A stretch of 64,000 nucleotides of DNA from Perca fluviatilis (lineage: Eukaryota > Chordata > Actinopteri > Perciformes > Percidae), in contig NC_053120.1 in the NCBI RefSeq assembly GCF_010015445.1, forward strand, positions 17,249,308 to 17,313,307, given 5' to 3'. Shown here piece by piece: positions 1-27,539 of this stretch. Made by a program: the position numbers and the translations under genes. The notes beneath the pieces were generated by a model that worked only from the letters and a program-made list of their open reading frames with translations, ran no database searches and was not told the DNA's origin. The stretch's first letter is position 1, and each line of letters begins with the position of its first letter.

Positions 1-196
1 TAGTCGGATAAAACGTACTGTAGTTACAAAACAAATATGGAACTAATCCTTTTTTACACGAAATGATTTTGTCATCAAATATTCATTCGGCATGGAGATG
101 TAGGCAAGTCGTGTAGTCTGTCTGTATCTTCTCACATAAACCTGCTGAAACCACAGATTTCGTTTTCAAATTGACAGTTGTTCTTTTTCTCTGCAG

Positions 197-3100
197 GTCG
201 CAGACATTTGATGACAGCAGAGGCTTTGAGAGGACGCAGGGCACTGGCACACAAAGCGTAAGTCCACATCTTTTCATTTAAACATTTGAAGTAGATTATC
301 ATACTTCAGGTACAGCCCTTTGTAATGCACCATGATGTTGTTGGGTGAAAGCTGCTCTGCTGAAGGGTCTGGATTTTTGCTTAAATTGTTTTCTCTCTTT
401 TAGAGTTTCATGAAGCACAACAAGACATTCCACAAGTTGTTTCCAGAAATATCCGAGAGTGAAGACTTGATACATGGTAGGTGAACGAACAAAAAAGGAA
501 AGGGAGAATAAATGACAAAATGAATGAACCACCTAAAACTAAAGGCGTTTTGTCTTCCTTTCCTCTCCCAGCATACATCTGTGCCCTGCAGAAGGAAGTG
601 CCCTACCATGGTCGACTGTACATCACTGACACCAATGCCTGTTTCTACTCCTCAGTTCTGCTCAAGGACACTAAGGTAGGCTGCAGCTCTGCCCTGGCTA
701 TACATATGTAAATAGTTCGATTTCTTTTTGTGATTGGTATTTCACCACATTGTTCACACTTTTCCTAACCTTTTCTGTTTGTGGCTGTGTCCTCTTGCAG
801 TTAGTTATTCCCGTTTCCTGCATCCACATAGTGAAGAAGCAGAACACAGCTTTACTGGTACCCAACGCCTTGTCGATTCGCACCACAGAAGGAGACAAGG
901 TCAGTTTCTCACCTACAGCCCCACACAGGCATCTCAGTAAACACTTGTGATGGCCATACAGTCTATTTAATAACTAGAGATGGTTGAAGTCAAATGTAAG
1001 CTTTAGATGTAATCTAATCAGTGACGGTGTTTGGCAGATGGCTAATTTTAGTTTTTTAATTCCCTCTCATTGTTCAGTACCTGTTTGTGTCGCTGCGGAA
1101 CAGAGAATCATGTTATCAGCTGCTGCGTTCAGTATCTCCTCAGCTAGAGGTGAGTTGCTCAGATCAAATGTTACAGAGTTTTAAGACATTTAGAAGTTCT
1201 GCAATGGTAAAAGGAAAACCGTACATTTGCTGATTACAAAAAATGTAGTTCTGGAAATGTGTTTAGTTTTACAGTGGAAAGAGGGCAGCAACCCTGCTGT
1301 TGTAACCTTGTTGCACAGCTCTAAACAATTTATTTATATTTTGACTAAACGCAAGTCCGAGCATGCGGACTATCAAATCCATTCGCCAGAACTAACTTCA
1401 TGATAAGTTACTTTTCAAAATTACAAGTTTTAATACATCTAAAAATCTAAACATGTCTCTCTGTTACAGGATGGCAGCACAAATAGTAGCCCTATCTTCT
1501 CCTCGGCTGAGAACAGCTTCGATAAGAGCAAACTTGAGGTAAGAGACCTTTTCTCAATATTGCAGACGTGTAGTCTCACGTTATTGTTACAGGGCTCAAA
1601 GGTAACATTTTTATAGGAGTACATAATGTCCCTGTAAGTACAACATTGTGGATCTGGCTACATTATAGGATAGACCAGTTTGTGACGGTGTTCCTTGCTC
1701 TTGTATCTCAACAGAACTCCAGCCAGTCCAGTCTGGACAACAGCTTGGACCAATTCGATGGCTCCGAGTCACAATCTTTACAGGACCAGCCTCCGCACAG
1801 ACCACACAGAGGTTAGTCTATGTTTACACTATGTTTACATGCAAAACGGCAAACCAAGTTGTTAATGTAACAACTGTTACCTTTTTACCTAGAATTATCT
1901 TGCATGATAGAGAACTCTAAACAATATTTCTAAGTAACCCATGGTGCATTTAAGTGTCTGCAAGAATCTTTTTGGGAAGTTGACGGTAATGCTAATCCTT
2001 CCAAAATCCAAAAACTGTTGGCCGTTTTGTTTTGGTGCCGTTATCTCCCGTTCTCATGTCTGTTCAAAGCAAGTTGACGTGCAAAGTTCAAGGTCTAATA
2101 GCAGGCTAACATTGATTTCTTTTCTCCCATCTCTCTCTCTCTCTCTCTCTCTCCTCCTTCTTCAGAGGCAGTGCCTAATGGGAATGTCCCAGCTTTCAGG
2201 AACCTAAACATGCAGCAGAGTGACAGCTCATCCTTTGAGGAGCTGTCCGTATCAGGTGAGACACGCATACAGATTGCAATTACTTACAAGCTGAATCCTA
2301 AACCCTCAGCTCAGCTCTTGACTGTGGTTGGTTGGTTTTTTTTATCAAAGTTGCTTGTAGATTAGACAACTGATTGTCATTTTAGGCACTTTAGGGGCCT
2401 GCAATAAAAAGTGGCTTGTTTTTAATTCCCGATGCAGGCAAATATAATTTTGGAAAAGTGTTAGTTGAAAGATGTCTATATTTGAATCTTGCAGTTACAA
2501 AGAAGCCCATCATTTCCTTTCTAATCATAAGGGTTTTCATGATATTGGGATAATTTCTCTGTTTGCTCCTAGCTTCATTGTGCATCTCGCACTCTGCAGT
2601 CATGTCTGTACTATGCATGTACTGTACATACTGTAAGTTACATCCTACCAACATGACAGCATTGATAATCGTGCTATGTTTACTTTTCGTTTCCCGGGTT
2701 CAGGTGGATCGTGGGTTTGGAACGTAACAGAAAAGGCCAAATCCCTGCTGGTTCAGAGAGAGGCCAACACACTCAACACTCTACTCTTTATTTACTTGAT
2801 TTTGTGAGTAGCACTTCCTCTCTATAATATGTTCTGTCTTCTGCTCTCTGTCTTTGTCTCCCTTTTATCGTCAAATCCTACGCCTTATCTTACCTTTCCT
2901 ATGTGCTAATCTAAATGTGCTCCTCACTCTTGAAGTCACTGCCCTTAAAAGAGAGGCTGAGGAATTTCAGAAAGTAGCAACGAACTAGGTGATCTTGTAG
3001 AGTCTCATTACGTCCAAGCTTGACAAATTTTTTTTTTTCTTTTGCAAACCAGTTTTTGATCACTAGCATAAGAAATGTACAGCAGTCCCTTAAACTATAT

Positions 3101-4038
3101 TGCAACCCATTAAGGCTGAGACCCTTTTTTTCCCTTCTTCCTGCTTACATACAATAAGTGGTCCTCCAGTGTTGTAAAAGGTAATGTTTTATTGACAGTG
3201 CAGTTAATGGATATGCAAGTGTGACATGCAGTCCTTTTGATCCCTTCTGAAAGGACTATAAAAAATATAGGCATTAACCAAGTGTTGAGCTGTTAGTTCT
3301 CTATGTACCTGCTATCAGCCGAAATCATTGACCTTTATCACGGTGAATACCTAAGCATGAAAAAGGCAATATGTGTGACTAATATTTTTCTGTTACAGGG
3401 TTGTGCTGCTGCTGTTGTCTTCTGGCTACATTGGCTTACGTATCGTGGCCCTGGAGGAACAGCTGTCATCCCTAGGGGCGCTGTCTGAGTTCACTTTACA
3501 GAGCGGGTAAGAAGTCTTTCTCTTAATATAAACACCCGTCTTATAGGTTGGCTGCAAAAGAGATAGAAAAGTTGAAGCAAGCAGTTTGTAATTACCCAGT
3601 ACAGCAGTTCTGCCTCACAACTACACTCAGCCATTAAATTCAACCTTATTTGTGCCCAGATGGTCCTCAGTCATTACACATTACTGCCACCTGGTGGGCA
3701 GTGTTGTGTACTTACTAAGATACAAGTAAAACACAGAAGACAAAGTAATCTTAGTTTCACAAGGCTCTAAAAAAAGATAACCATATCCTGTTCACCTCAA
3801 GACTGTACTGAGGCTTAGGAATCAGGAATGTTGCATGTGTTAGCAGATTATATCTACATATTCCCTTTTACTCAGGTATTATATTATTGTGTTCTCTTTC
3901 AAGGAAACTGGTTCAATTAATTCCTGTAATGGGTGTAGCCTTGTTACCAAGTAATTAAATACTAAAGTGTTAGTGTGCTTTTTAATATGGCACTCAACTG
4001 GTTCCCTCTTGTCTTTCCATAGGTACCAAGACACATAA
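197..4038 (+). CDS. gramd2b: GRAM domain-containing protein, GRAMD2B-like (3' part, 11 coding exons)
   Basis: Exons by splice sites and homology: 197-257, 404-476, 572-675, 801-899, 1078-1149, 1470-1538, 1715-1811, 2166-2255, 2704-2803, 3399-3506 and 4023-4038 (stop 4036-4038). Phases agree across every junction and give 295 residues; the 5' exons lie left of the window. The GRAM domain runs from FHKLFPEI through CALQKEVPYHGRLYI, LVPNAL and YLFVSLRNRESCYQLLRSV. A Ser/Gln/Asp-rich linker follows, with SSPIFSSAENSF resembling the GRAMD2B linker. One hydrophobic anchor spans TLLFIYLILVVLLLLSSGYI, then LEEQLSSLG and a short tail ending GYQDT. There is no VASt/ASTER lipid-transfer domain, which separates it from GRAMD1. 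Family knowledge: GRAMD2 proteins sit in the ER membrane and mark ER-plasma membrane contacts through GRAM binding to phosphoinositides. GRAMD2A is the alternative; LVPNAL and the AENSF linker favour 2B. Family call is firm, paralogue less so. Confidence 0.87.
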
Positions 4039-6240
4039 CACTCAGCGACTGAAGGAGAGATTGGTTGACTCGTGTTCGGAGGATTACTTCAACCTCTTCC
4101 AGCAGGACGCAGCGGGAGAAATTGAATGTACTCAAGACTGTGCTCCCAACATGGCCTGTGCTGTCGGCTAGAGGAAAAATGGCCAACCTGTGCAATTTTA
4201 GAGGCAACTTGTTAACTTGAAGGGCTATACTTCCTCCTAGTAGACAAATGGACATGCCACGGTTTAGTCACACAGCCGAACCAAAATCCATACACACCCT
4301 GCCTGGTTGCAGCGTGTCTGTCGTCGAAAACCAAAGCCAAACGGCTCCGACTTAACAATGTTCCCCGCTGGCCAGGTTGACGGGCACTTTCCTGACAGAA
4401 ACCGTTCCACATCTGTGAAGTCACGTTATCCATCGTCCTTCACACAGACTCCTCTCCCTGAGCATGCGGTCTGAAAACAGGGCTATACCAATCAGCGTTA
4501 GCCTGCTGTAGTGCTTATTATTGCACCTCAACACCAGAGACGTAGTGCTACGCATAACCAAAGACGCACACAGTGCACGTCTTTATAGCATGGGTGCACG
4601 GCGAGGATTTTAAAATGACTTTCTATCTCTTATTTACCCATCCAACAGCGGGATTTACAAATCTGTCTTTTGTCCTTTTTTAAATTCTGTCGGGTACTGC
4701 TCTCCGAATGGTTCTTATCTTTCCAATCAGGTGTGTGTTGAAATGATGATAGCTGAAGCCTCAACATCAGATCAGCCCGTGGAGGCGCGATACTCTCCTG
4801 ATGGTCTTAGCCTTTCTCTCTTTCGCCAATCGGCAGTGATTGCAGTGTTACTTTCCTCGTCTTTGGCGTGATTTAACCCCGTTGATGATCAATGTTCAGA
4901 GGTTATTTTCCCTGCAGTCTCCACTGTGGACGAATGCATCATCAATGCACAAATATGTGATACAATAGGACACGAGTAGGTTGTGTCAGAGGCATCAGTA
5001 TGGCTTTTCTAGAGAGTCAGTTTCAGATGTCTGATGTACTGTCTACCAGTCCAGTCTGACCACGTTGTTACAAGTACGAACCTCTTTCTTTCTCTGACAG
5101 GCCTCTTGAAGACCAAGTGGCATTTCTCAAATTTTCAGGTTATTTCAAGTAGCACCAATAATGTATTTCTAATGTTCATGAATGTGTCGATATCGACACT
5201 CCTGACTGATACTGTAAATGCGTTTCTCCCTCTTGTCACCTGAAGAGGAGAATTTGCAGCCCCGCTTGCTGTAAGGTCCCTCGTTTTCAACAGCAAAAAC
5301 AAGTGGTCCCAAGACGAAATTTCAATATGCAACAAATTATTATGCATGGCAAAATGTAATTTATCTTTGTGTGCCGTTTTTAAATGGAGCTTGGTGTTTG
5401 TGGGTAAGAAATTGTGTAAGAAAAAAAAGCGAAAAAAACCCAGATTTGAGTGAAAGGAGCAGCTCAATCGAGCGAGCGCACTTTAAAAAAATGTGTTGTG
5501 CCTGTCACAATCGGGACTGAGAAGAAATGTCAAAGCTGGCGTTTTGTGGTATCGGACGGTGCTAAGACCTTTTTAAAAACAAATTGTTTTCACTCAGGGG
5601 TGGTGGGCACTACCTGCCACATGGTTTATCTTTTACTTTGTCATTTCAAAGTCTCGTGCTAATGATGGGGTTCATGTTTTGTACATGTTGGCTTTGGTGA
5701 TTTCTCAAATGTCCATTTGAGAAGGAACACTACTTTTCATTGAGATTCACTTGACTTTACTACTTAACTGTATTCAGCTCCTCAGAATGTTTCAGCCCCC
5801 CCCCCATTTGACACTTTTTAAACTAACCTAACAATTCATATCCACGCCACATCTCAGTGACTTAACATCACTCTTGTTGTCGACGCTGTTCTTGACGAGG
5901 TGTAGCGATGGGGTTAACTTTTGCTACATCCTGTTTGAAGAGAGTCATATTCAGCAAAGGTTATCGTCAGCATGTCCTATACAGTACTGTCAGTTCTTCT
6001 AATCTCCCACCAGGGGGCAGCACACACATCCACTGTCCTTGAATGGACTCGCAATGCAAGAATCTCAATGACGAGGGCAGTATATGTGTGGTTTTGCACT
6101 ATTCAAAGTGTTGTAAATAATTTTGTATCATGTCTTTAATTCTGCTATGGTCCTATTTGCATTCTGTGTAATTTAAAGTAGTCTCTGTGAGATGACTTTG
6201 CTATTGTTAAAAAAAAAATAAAATAAAAATGTTGCAAAGT
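4039..6240 (+). other. gramd2b: 3'UTR of the GRAMD2B-like gene
   Basis: About 2.2 kb follow the stop codon with no further coding exon. The likely end is set by overlapping AATAAA signals at 6217-6222 and 6222-6227 inside an A-rich tract. Sequence is unique-looking apart from short homopolymers such as a C run near 5798. Open frames here are short and show no family resemblance. Confidence 0.65.
6217..6227 (+). terminator. Polyadenylation signals of the GRAMD2B-like gene
   Basis: Two overlapping AATAAA hexamers about 2.2 kb after the stop codon, followed by a T/G-rich stretch. No comparable tandem signal pair lies nearer the stop that would fit better. Confidence 0.6.
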
Positions 6241-7094
6241 ACATGTCTTGTGTATTTGCTGTCCCTACACAAGACTTGATCAAGTTACGTTTTTTGGGGA
6301 ATGGCACATGTAAATTGGAAACAAGTGAACATTCACAAAACAAATTGAACATTTGCATTCCACACCTAGTTTGTGTTATACATGTACAGACAGTGATTTA
6401 AAATGTTGATATTCAATAAAATAAGATCTAGAAAAAAATTTGAATTGCTGCAAAGTGTTTCCAGTGCAGATTATCCATGGTTTGACAGAAACGTCTTACA
6501 GTTTTGGGGCATTAAAACTCAACTGAATCTACTGTTTATACTTATAATTGTAACTATTGCTTTTGATAGTTTATCATTCTTACTTATACTTATATCTTAC
6601 TAGGATATTTTAGCAAAGTCAAATTTAACCGTACTAGCTGTAGCGTTCTTAGACATCTTTCCTCTAATGCAAAAATATTTTTCAGTTGAGCTGAAGACAT
6701 CTACATCTTCAAGCAATCTGAAGTCGAGTTGCCTGTGTCTTAGGACATTACACTATATATTCTACTTCATCACCTGTTAAATGTGCTGCTCCTGAGCTGT
6801 GTATTGGGATTCAGATTGGGTGTTTGTTCCAAAGCCAACTGGTAACCAGTTATTAATAACCAGTCAGCTAGGGTTTTCATTATTAGGTGAGTAAGTGGAA
6901 CTAAATAACTCAAAACGCGTGAGTAATGTTAACTCACTTTGCCACACAGGCCTTATCTTTCAGCCGTGGGGTTTGTGCCTCTTGTGTGTGTGTGGGTGTG
7001 TGGTACAACACCATCATCCAGTGGAGAATCACTAGATGCAGACAATACAGCAGAACACTACACTACATTATGAATGGGCATTTTAATTCTGATT

Positions 7095-7322
7095 AGTGGC
7101 ACACGTCACCCGGTTTCTTCCTAAAAGGGAGTTTTTCCTCGCCACTGTCGCAATAGCCACTGCTAATGCTTGCTCTTGAGGGAATTACTGTAATTGTTGG
7201 GGCTTTGTAATTCATAGAGTGTGGTCTAGACCTACTCATAAAGTAGTAGTAGTACTGTAAAGTGTCTCGAGATAACTCTGTTATGATTTGATACTATAAA
7301 TAAAATTTAATTGAATTGAATT
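7095..7322 (+). repeat. 3' end of a teleost retroposon
   Basis: The stretch from TTCTTCCTAAAAGGGAG through GTGTGGTCTAGACCTACTC to a tail of ATAAAATTTAATTGAATTGA matches a 3' end I recall as very common in fish genomes, with the usual (TTGAAT)-like terminal repeat. Family assignment (SINE or LINE tail) is not certain from sequence alone. The 5' side fades out before 7095. Confidence 0.6.
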
Positions 7323-7617
7323 ACAGGAAGTCCTTGTGTGTTTTAGCAAAATCAATAATAGTCCATATGTTGTTTCAGTTAGTGATGTTAAAAATATAGT
7401 AAATTAAAAGTAGTATTATGGTGGAATGTTTCTCACTTTCCATTGTTTTGTCTGGATAAATAAAATAAACAACCCAAAAAATAAAAATGATCAGTGGCCA
7501 AACAAATGATGTTTTATGGGGTCGGGTGGTCTTGAGTATGATAGAGTGTTTGAACATTTGCTCTAGGTGTGTGGGGTCAAAAAAGCAGATCTGACAATTT
7601 ACCCTGAAAAAAAAAAG

Positions 7618-7945
7618 CTAAGATGCAGCTGACACAGACCATCGCCTGAATCCATTCTTTATACTACTTCCATCCGGCCGCAGATACAGAGCACTGAACT
7701 GGACTAAAGCCTATTTCAAAAAAAGCTTTGTCCCCACCGCTATCACAATGCTGAACAAACTATAATACTACAACCACCATCTCAAAATTCGCATTTGATA
7801 TGTCTATATATGGGTGTCTTAATGTGATGTTTTTGTATATGTGTTATATGTTTTATGTGTTCTATATGTGGTGCTGTGCTATGGAAAGAAGAGGAAGATG
7901 TGTGGAAATGATTATCCCTATGGGACAATAAAGACTATCTATCAA
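7618..7945 (+). repeat. LINE 3' fragment (end of ORF2 plus 3'UTR)
   Basis: A short frame near 7655-7765 reads LPSGRRYRALNWT followed by KAYFKKSFVP and TMLNKL, the typical end of a fish non-LTR reverse transcriptase ORF2. It is followed by a 3'UTR ending CCCTATGGGACAATAAAG and a (TATC)-type tail at about 7935-7945. The rest of the element is missing, as expected for 5'-truncated LINE copies. It lies between the convergent GRAMD2B-like and lim2 genes. Confidence 0.7.
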
Positions 7946-8037
7946 GATGTTTTAAAAATTTTGGGGGTCAACATAAAAAAAAAGATTGTCAGTGAATCAT
8001 AGTTTCAGTGAAACCACACAGGAGTCTATGATTTCTA

Positions 8038-8043
8038 TTTATT
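8038..8043 (-). terminator. Polyadenylation signal of lim2
   Basis: AATAAA on the minus strand, about 70 bases past the lim2 stop codon, implying a very short 3'UTR. It is the first canonical signal downstream of the gene. Confidence 0.55.
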
Positions 8044-8111
8044 CCATTCTAGGTACTCAAAAGCAGCAGTGACATCCATTAGAACGGTCCTAATCAGCAT
8101 GCTCATCTTGT

Positions 8112-9047
8112 TTAGCTGTCCGGGTTATTTGAAGGAGCAGGTTCTGCAGTGGTCCGCTGGTAAGCACAGAGCTGAAACACACCTGAAAAAAAATAAATCA
8201 AAAAGCCGAACTAAGTAACACAGTAATCTCCAAATATAACTGATAGTTTAATTCTTAAGTGACATTCATCTCACTATGACCAATGATTGTTGGCAAAGAA
8301 AGTGAAAAGCACACTTTTGTTACTAAGTTGTGGATCATTGTTAGTTTTACTGAATCCTACACATACTTAAATAACTATAAAACACTTTAAAGTTCTGCTT
8401 ATTTGGGAGCCCACTGGTTTAATGCAGATCCATGGACACCGCCTCGGTGTAACCATGTCATCTAAAGTAGTTTTTCCAATGAACAACATCATTAAAGTGT
8501 TAGATCCTGATGCACAGTACAGTATCTGGCAGAGTCACTTAAAGTGTGTTTACTCCCTTCAGAGTAAGGATATCTAAAGGTGCAACAACAGGTTTTTTTA
8601 CTGACCAAAGAATGTGCAATGTTGCAATGCACATATTTGGATACTCTTGTCCAGGCTGCTGCCCAAATTTTTTTTGTTTTTACAAATACATTAATAACTG
8701 ATAACTGAACAGTTAATACCTGCTGCAAAAGCCAAAATGATGGCCACCCAGCCGATGATGTAGGACCAGGAAAAGCGCCAGTCCAAGAATCGTTTGCCAA
8801 AGAAAGTGACAGTCACTCCGGTGTAAATCGCCAAAGCAAGCAGAGCAAGAAAACCTGAGAACGGAGGGTAAGAGGAAATAAAAAAATAAATAAAAAAACA
8901 TCAAAATGAGTAGACCTAGAATAGATTTAAGGAATAAACTCCAATCTATATAACCTGTCAACAAGTCTGATTCAAGGAAATAACAACCATATAAGCCTAC
9001 ATGTTTTTGGAACTGACTGTTAATTTAACTTTAACAGAAAGGAATAT

Positions 9048-9113
<66 letters not shown>

Positions 9114-10446
9114 TGATTGATTGATTGATTATTCATCCCAAGGGGAATTTTAGGCATCCAGTAGCTTAGACAACCATAACACAACAAACACACATAGACA
9201 CATATATCTCACATACATAAAAATCAGTCACAGAAATTAAAAGAGTTAGAACAGACCGAAACATAGGAATGTAATTGTAATGTAAAGGTATTGTTGTATA
9301 TTGTTGTAAGTTATTGTAAGACCTGAAAGATTGTATGCTGTATTTGCATATCTATTTGTTTTGTAATAATATGATATTGTAAAGGTCCTAATAAGCTGTA
9401 TGTTTTCGCCAGCTCCTTCTCAAATGTATCCTTTTTTATTATTTTTTTGGTCTTTGGTAAATTCCGATTGTTTATGTTTTAATTTTGTGGTTTTCATTTT
9501 TTTTTCTTTTTTCTTTTGCAACATTGTTGATTGTTCGAGATAAATAATAAAATAAATAAAAAACAAACTGGCACTACTCTGCAATCTTATAATCACTCTG
9601 CCTAGAAAAAGAACAATCAGGTTTATAATGTGATGAACACGCTACTTGTGTGTGTTACCTGACAGGACCAGGGCGATGCCGCCTGTACGGACCCTCCTGT
9701 TCTTGGTGCCATTAGTGAAGGCGCTCAGGCCGAGCACCACGCCGGCGAAGCAGCTCAGCACCGCCAGCAACATAAAGGCCCGTGTGGCATCCCAGAAGGC
9801 TGGACACAAAAAGGTCAGGACCACATACACGTCAACACATACTTACACTTAGGCCTGGACTTCACACTCACAAAACAGAGTTCCTCTGCAGTACTGTGCA
9901 GTTGGGACATTTTTACTATGGGGAATTCTCGCATGAGTCTTTATTTAATCTGCTCTTCTTTCCATCAGTAACAAAATGAGGTTGCCATGTCTTTAAACAG
10001 CCTAATTCAAGTCACTAGTAAATCTATCTAGATACTTTTTAAACAGGTGTAACGTGCTTTGACCTGCAGAAATGACCAACATGTGTAGGTTGCTGTCAAT
10101 GTGTTTGATATCATATTTACTGTCATTTATCAAGAAGGGGACTGCTCTTTCACTTTCCCCAGCCAGATGTATCCTGCCGGTCTGGGGATTAAACGGCTCT
10201 GCTTCTCTAAACTTTAGGCACCTTAGGGTCTCGTCCTCTTGTCCAAATGCCACTTCTGAAGTACTCACCTACAGTTATGGTGTGGGCATGGCATTTGTGG
10301 TTAATGCAGAACCTCCAAAGCCCCTGATTGGCTGAGCTACCCGAGTATCGATACTGCATCCAGAAGTCTGTTGCCGTAGAAACAATGAGAAGCACAAGGG
10401 CAGCCACACCGCAAAGCGTGCCCCCTCCCGCTAAAGTATACAGCAT
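8112..10446 (-). CDS. lim2: Lens fibre membrane intrinsic protein (MP20, LIM2-type), complete
   Basis: Four coding exons, in coding order 10269-10446, 9659-9799, 8720-8854 and 8112-8182, with matching phase at each junction, give 174 residues; mammalian LIM2 has 173. The start MLYTL matches the family start, and the ATG follows a plausible 5'UTR. This is a four-pass protein of the PMP22/EMP/claudin superfamily. The first extracellular loop has the signature W-MQYR, GLWRFC and a second Cys (HKCH). TM2 starts after AFWDATRAF, TM3 contains LALAIYTGVTVTF, then DWRFSWSYIIGW leads into TM4, and AYQ is followed by a polar tail ending NNPDS. Family knowledge: LIM2 is an abundant lens fibre membrane protein needed for fibre cell fusion and transparency. 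Fish carry several lim2 paralogues, and I cannot say which one this is. Confidence 0.92.
9049..9130. repeat. (GATA)n then (GATT)n microsatellite
   Basis: About 16 GATA units run into about five GATT units within lim2 intron 2. The GATT part is the terminal repeat of the adjoining minus-strand LINE fragment, so the microsatellite probably grew from a retroposon tail. Confidence 0.9.
9117..9290 (-). repeat. LINE 3' end, minus strand
   Basis: On the minus strand the sequence ends CCCCTTGGGATGAATAATC followed by AATC repeats, the same style of 3' terminus as the LINE fragment at 7618-7945. Only a 3'UTR piece is recognisable; the 5' limit is approximate. Confidence 0.55.
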
Positions 10447-10449
10447 CGT

Positions 10450-10977
10450 GGAGAAGCCAGGGGAAGCACTGTCCTCCTACACATTCAGCAACTGTTAGGG
10501 AAGAGAGGACAGGGGGGGGTGTTACATCATTTAGACGTCATACTCATTGATTTACTCCTTGATGCCCTGAATGCCAAAAAATATCCATTATACATCATTA
10601 TCTATGTCTGGTCAAGAAAACAAAGCATTCCAGTATACCACCCTCTCTCCCATCCACACATTATGCAAATCAGACATTAGTGTAAGTCGGAACATAACTT
10701 ATTAAGTTTGTTGGATGTGCGACGCTGGTTACATTGGTTATGGGAGGTGTTCACTGACCTGCTGCAAACCTGCTGCGAGAGCCAGGTTTAAGTACATTTA
10801 AGTGCTCCCTGTAGTTTCTGAGCAGACAGAATAGACTGACCACACTCCAAAACTAAATGTCCAAGTGTGACCAACTGTTTAAAGAGTTTAAAAACAATAG
10901 CAAGAGTCATTTTCCCAAATGATCCTCATTAAGCATGTCTCTTCAAATATAAAAGCCAGAGATTTGACATGAACATT

Positions 10978-11057
<80 letters not shown>

Positions 11058-12150
11058 TAGACAAGAGAGTGACTCGTTCTTTAGTGAAGCTGTCATATTG
11101 GTCACAGCCAGCAAAGCACTTGACCCAAACTGCTGTGTGACAATAAGCTTGCCTATCAGGCAGTTCAGAGCCATTGTTCGCCACTAATTCCCCTCCATGC
11201 ACTGCAAACTAATCTTCCAATACTGAGCAACTGAACTGTCAGCAGTGTAGCTCTCTGTCACACAGCCAGCAAACCAATGAATTCATACACTGGTTTTCAA
11301 CTACCGTACTCCCCGCTCTTGAAAAAAAATAAAAAAACATATTCCAAAATCACATCCGAATAAGACCTTTTCATCTTAATCCCAAATGTGTCTGACAATA
11401 TTGGTGTTTGTCAAGAAAACGAGAACAAACAACAGGTCCCTAGGCCCAATCTGTAAGCTGTAAAGATCTTTTCCATAGACAGAGGTCTCCACACTTCATC
11501 TCTCCGGTCTTTGAAGTTCCGCTTGTTCTCCAAATGCAGGTTCTTAGCTGTGGATTTGCCTTTTAAACCTTCAAAGAAAGTAGTACAATAAAAAACAGAT
11601 TCTCTGTAAGTCCAAGTTTTTTTTGTTCTGATACCTCTGGGTTGGCTGGTGTCTCTCCAGGGTTGCTGGCTGTGACAGTGTGCGTATCCTTTTTAAGCCC
11701 TGTACCCCTGGCTCTCATTGTCCACCGCACAAAAGAGGGAATGATCGAGCGCAGCATGTGAGTGATGGTAAATCCCCCCCTTGCGCTCTTCTCTACAGTT
11801 ACCTCCATCCCTCTATCACCTCTCTGTTTCTCTAACCTCTTGCACTTTGTCTATCTCTTTGTGTCCTGGGTGACTTCTTCTCATTTCTCCATTCCTTCCT
11901 TCTTCAATTTCTTTCTCTATTATGTTTTCCACAAATTAGCTGATCATACCTGGCACCTACAGTAAATGCATCATGAGATTTTCTTCTGCCAAAATGCCAT
12001 GAGCATGTCCCAACCCCCACAGTTTAGCCATGCAAGTGATGGTAGTATGCAGGACAGGCATTCACAGTCCTTCTATGCATAAGCAACATAGGCAATTACC
12101 TTGAGCAGAAAATATGTGTTTGTGAACCCTGCATATATATCAGGTAAATA
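10450..12150. other. Intergenic stretch between lim2 and wdr47
   Basis: Upstream of lim2 and downstream of wdr47, both on the minus strand. The lim2 promoter and a likely noncoding first exon should be here: a minus-strand TGTAG acceptor-like site lies just before the ATG-containing exon. I see no further coding exon, only the CA microsatellite and pyrimidine-rich unique sequence around 11770-11930. Confidence 0.5.
10982..11056. repeat. (CA)n microsatellite
   Basis: About 37 uninterrupted CA units between lim2 and wdr47. The open frames through it encode only poly(TH) or poly(CV) and are not genes. Confidence 0.97.
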
Positions 12151-12164
12151 AAAAAAAACATTTT

Positions 12165-26543
<14,379 letters not shown>

Positions 26544-27539
26544 TCATAAGCTGATTTAACCTGAGAGTCATTCTAAAATGTCCTTACTTATCCACAATTT
26601 AAGGGAAATGCTCCCTTTTTCCATTAAATTGCTTGATGTTACACTAAAAAAAGAAGAAGGTTGAACTGATTTGTTGAACCAACAAAGATTTTTTCAGTAT
26701 TTAGTTTCTCTCGTAGTTATTGCTTAAAATACAATCATTTTAAAATTTCAGGAATCTCACAGCATTATTAACATGCAATCGGTTGTTGACTGGCCCAACG
26801 TTAAAGTTTTTTTGGATGTTCTTCTGACAAATTGTGTAAAAGGGAAAACCATTTTTATTGGATTTAAGAAACATGGTAGGTAAGTTATAGACCAACTAAT
26901 TAATTTTCTGATATGCAGCGCTTAATAAACAGCATTATTGGTCACTGTGTGGGCAGAGATGTGTTGAACCAAGAGGAGAGGATGCCCAGACAGCTTCACA
27001 GTTTGAGATCAATGTTAATGATGTAAACACTTACAAATGCTCATGCTCACTTCTATTACACACTGACATCCACTAGTTTACACATACCAATTACAATAAA
27101 TTCCTACAGTGACTTCTAGTGTGTCCAGCTGCTCAGTGTCTGGATAAATGATCATTTATTACCAACACTTCTGCAGGAGCTGGCATTCATGTGCTTTTAA
27201 ATGATTGTACTCTCTGGTATTTGTTCAACTCCAGTGGCACAGCGTTATAGCATATTCCCACAGGAACTTAGTTTAACAGTATGTTATAAGTGATCTTATG
27301 GTGCTGTGGCATCCATACTATTCTAATGGGGGCTCGCAGTGTCTATTCTACACTAAACATTTAAAAATGACCTAATTGCACAATAGGATGGATATTTTTT
27401 TCTATGATCCTGGTAAGAAATATTTTTTATTTTAGGCACTTCTTTAGCGTCGAGGTGTAAATGGATAACACAGCAACATCACATAGGCAGCTATACGAAG
27501 ACATAGGGGATTTTCATTATGCATAACCCACCCGCCCTT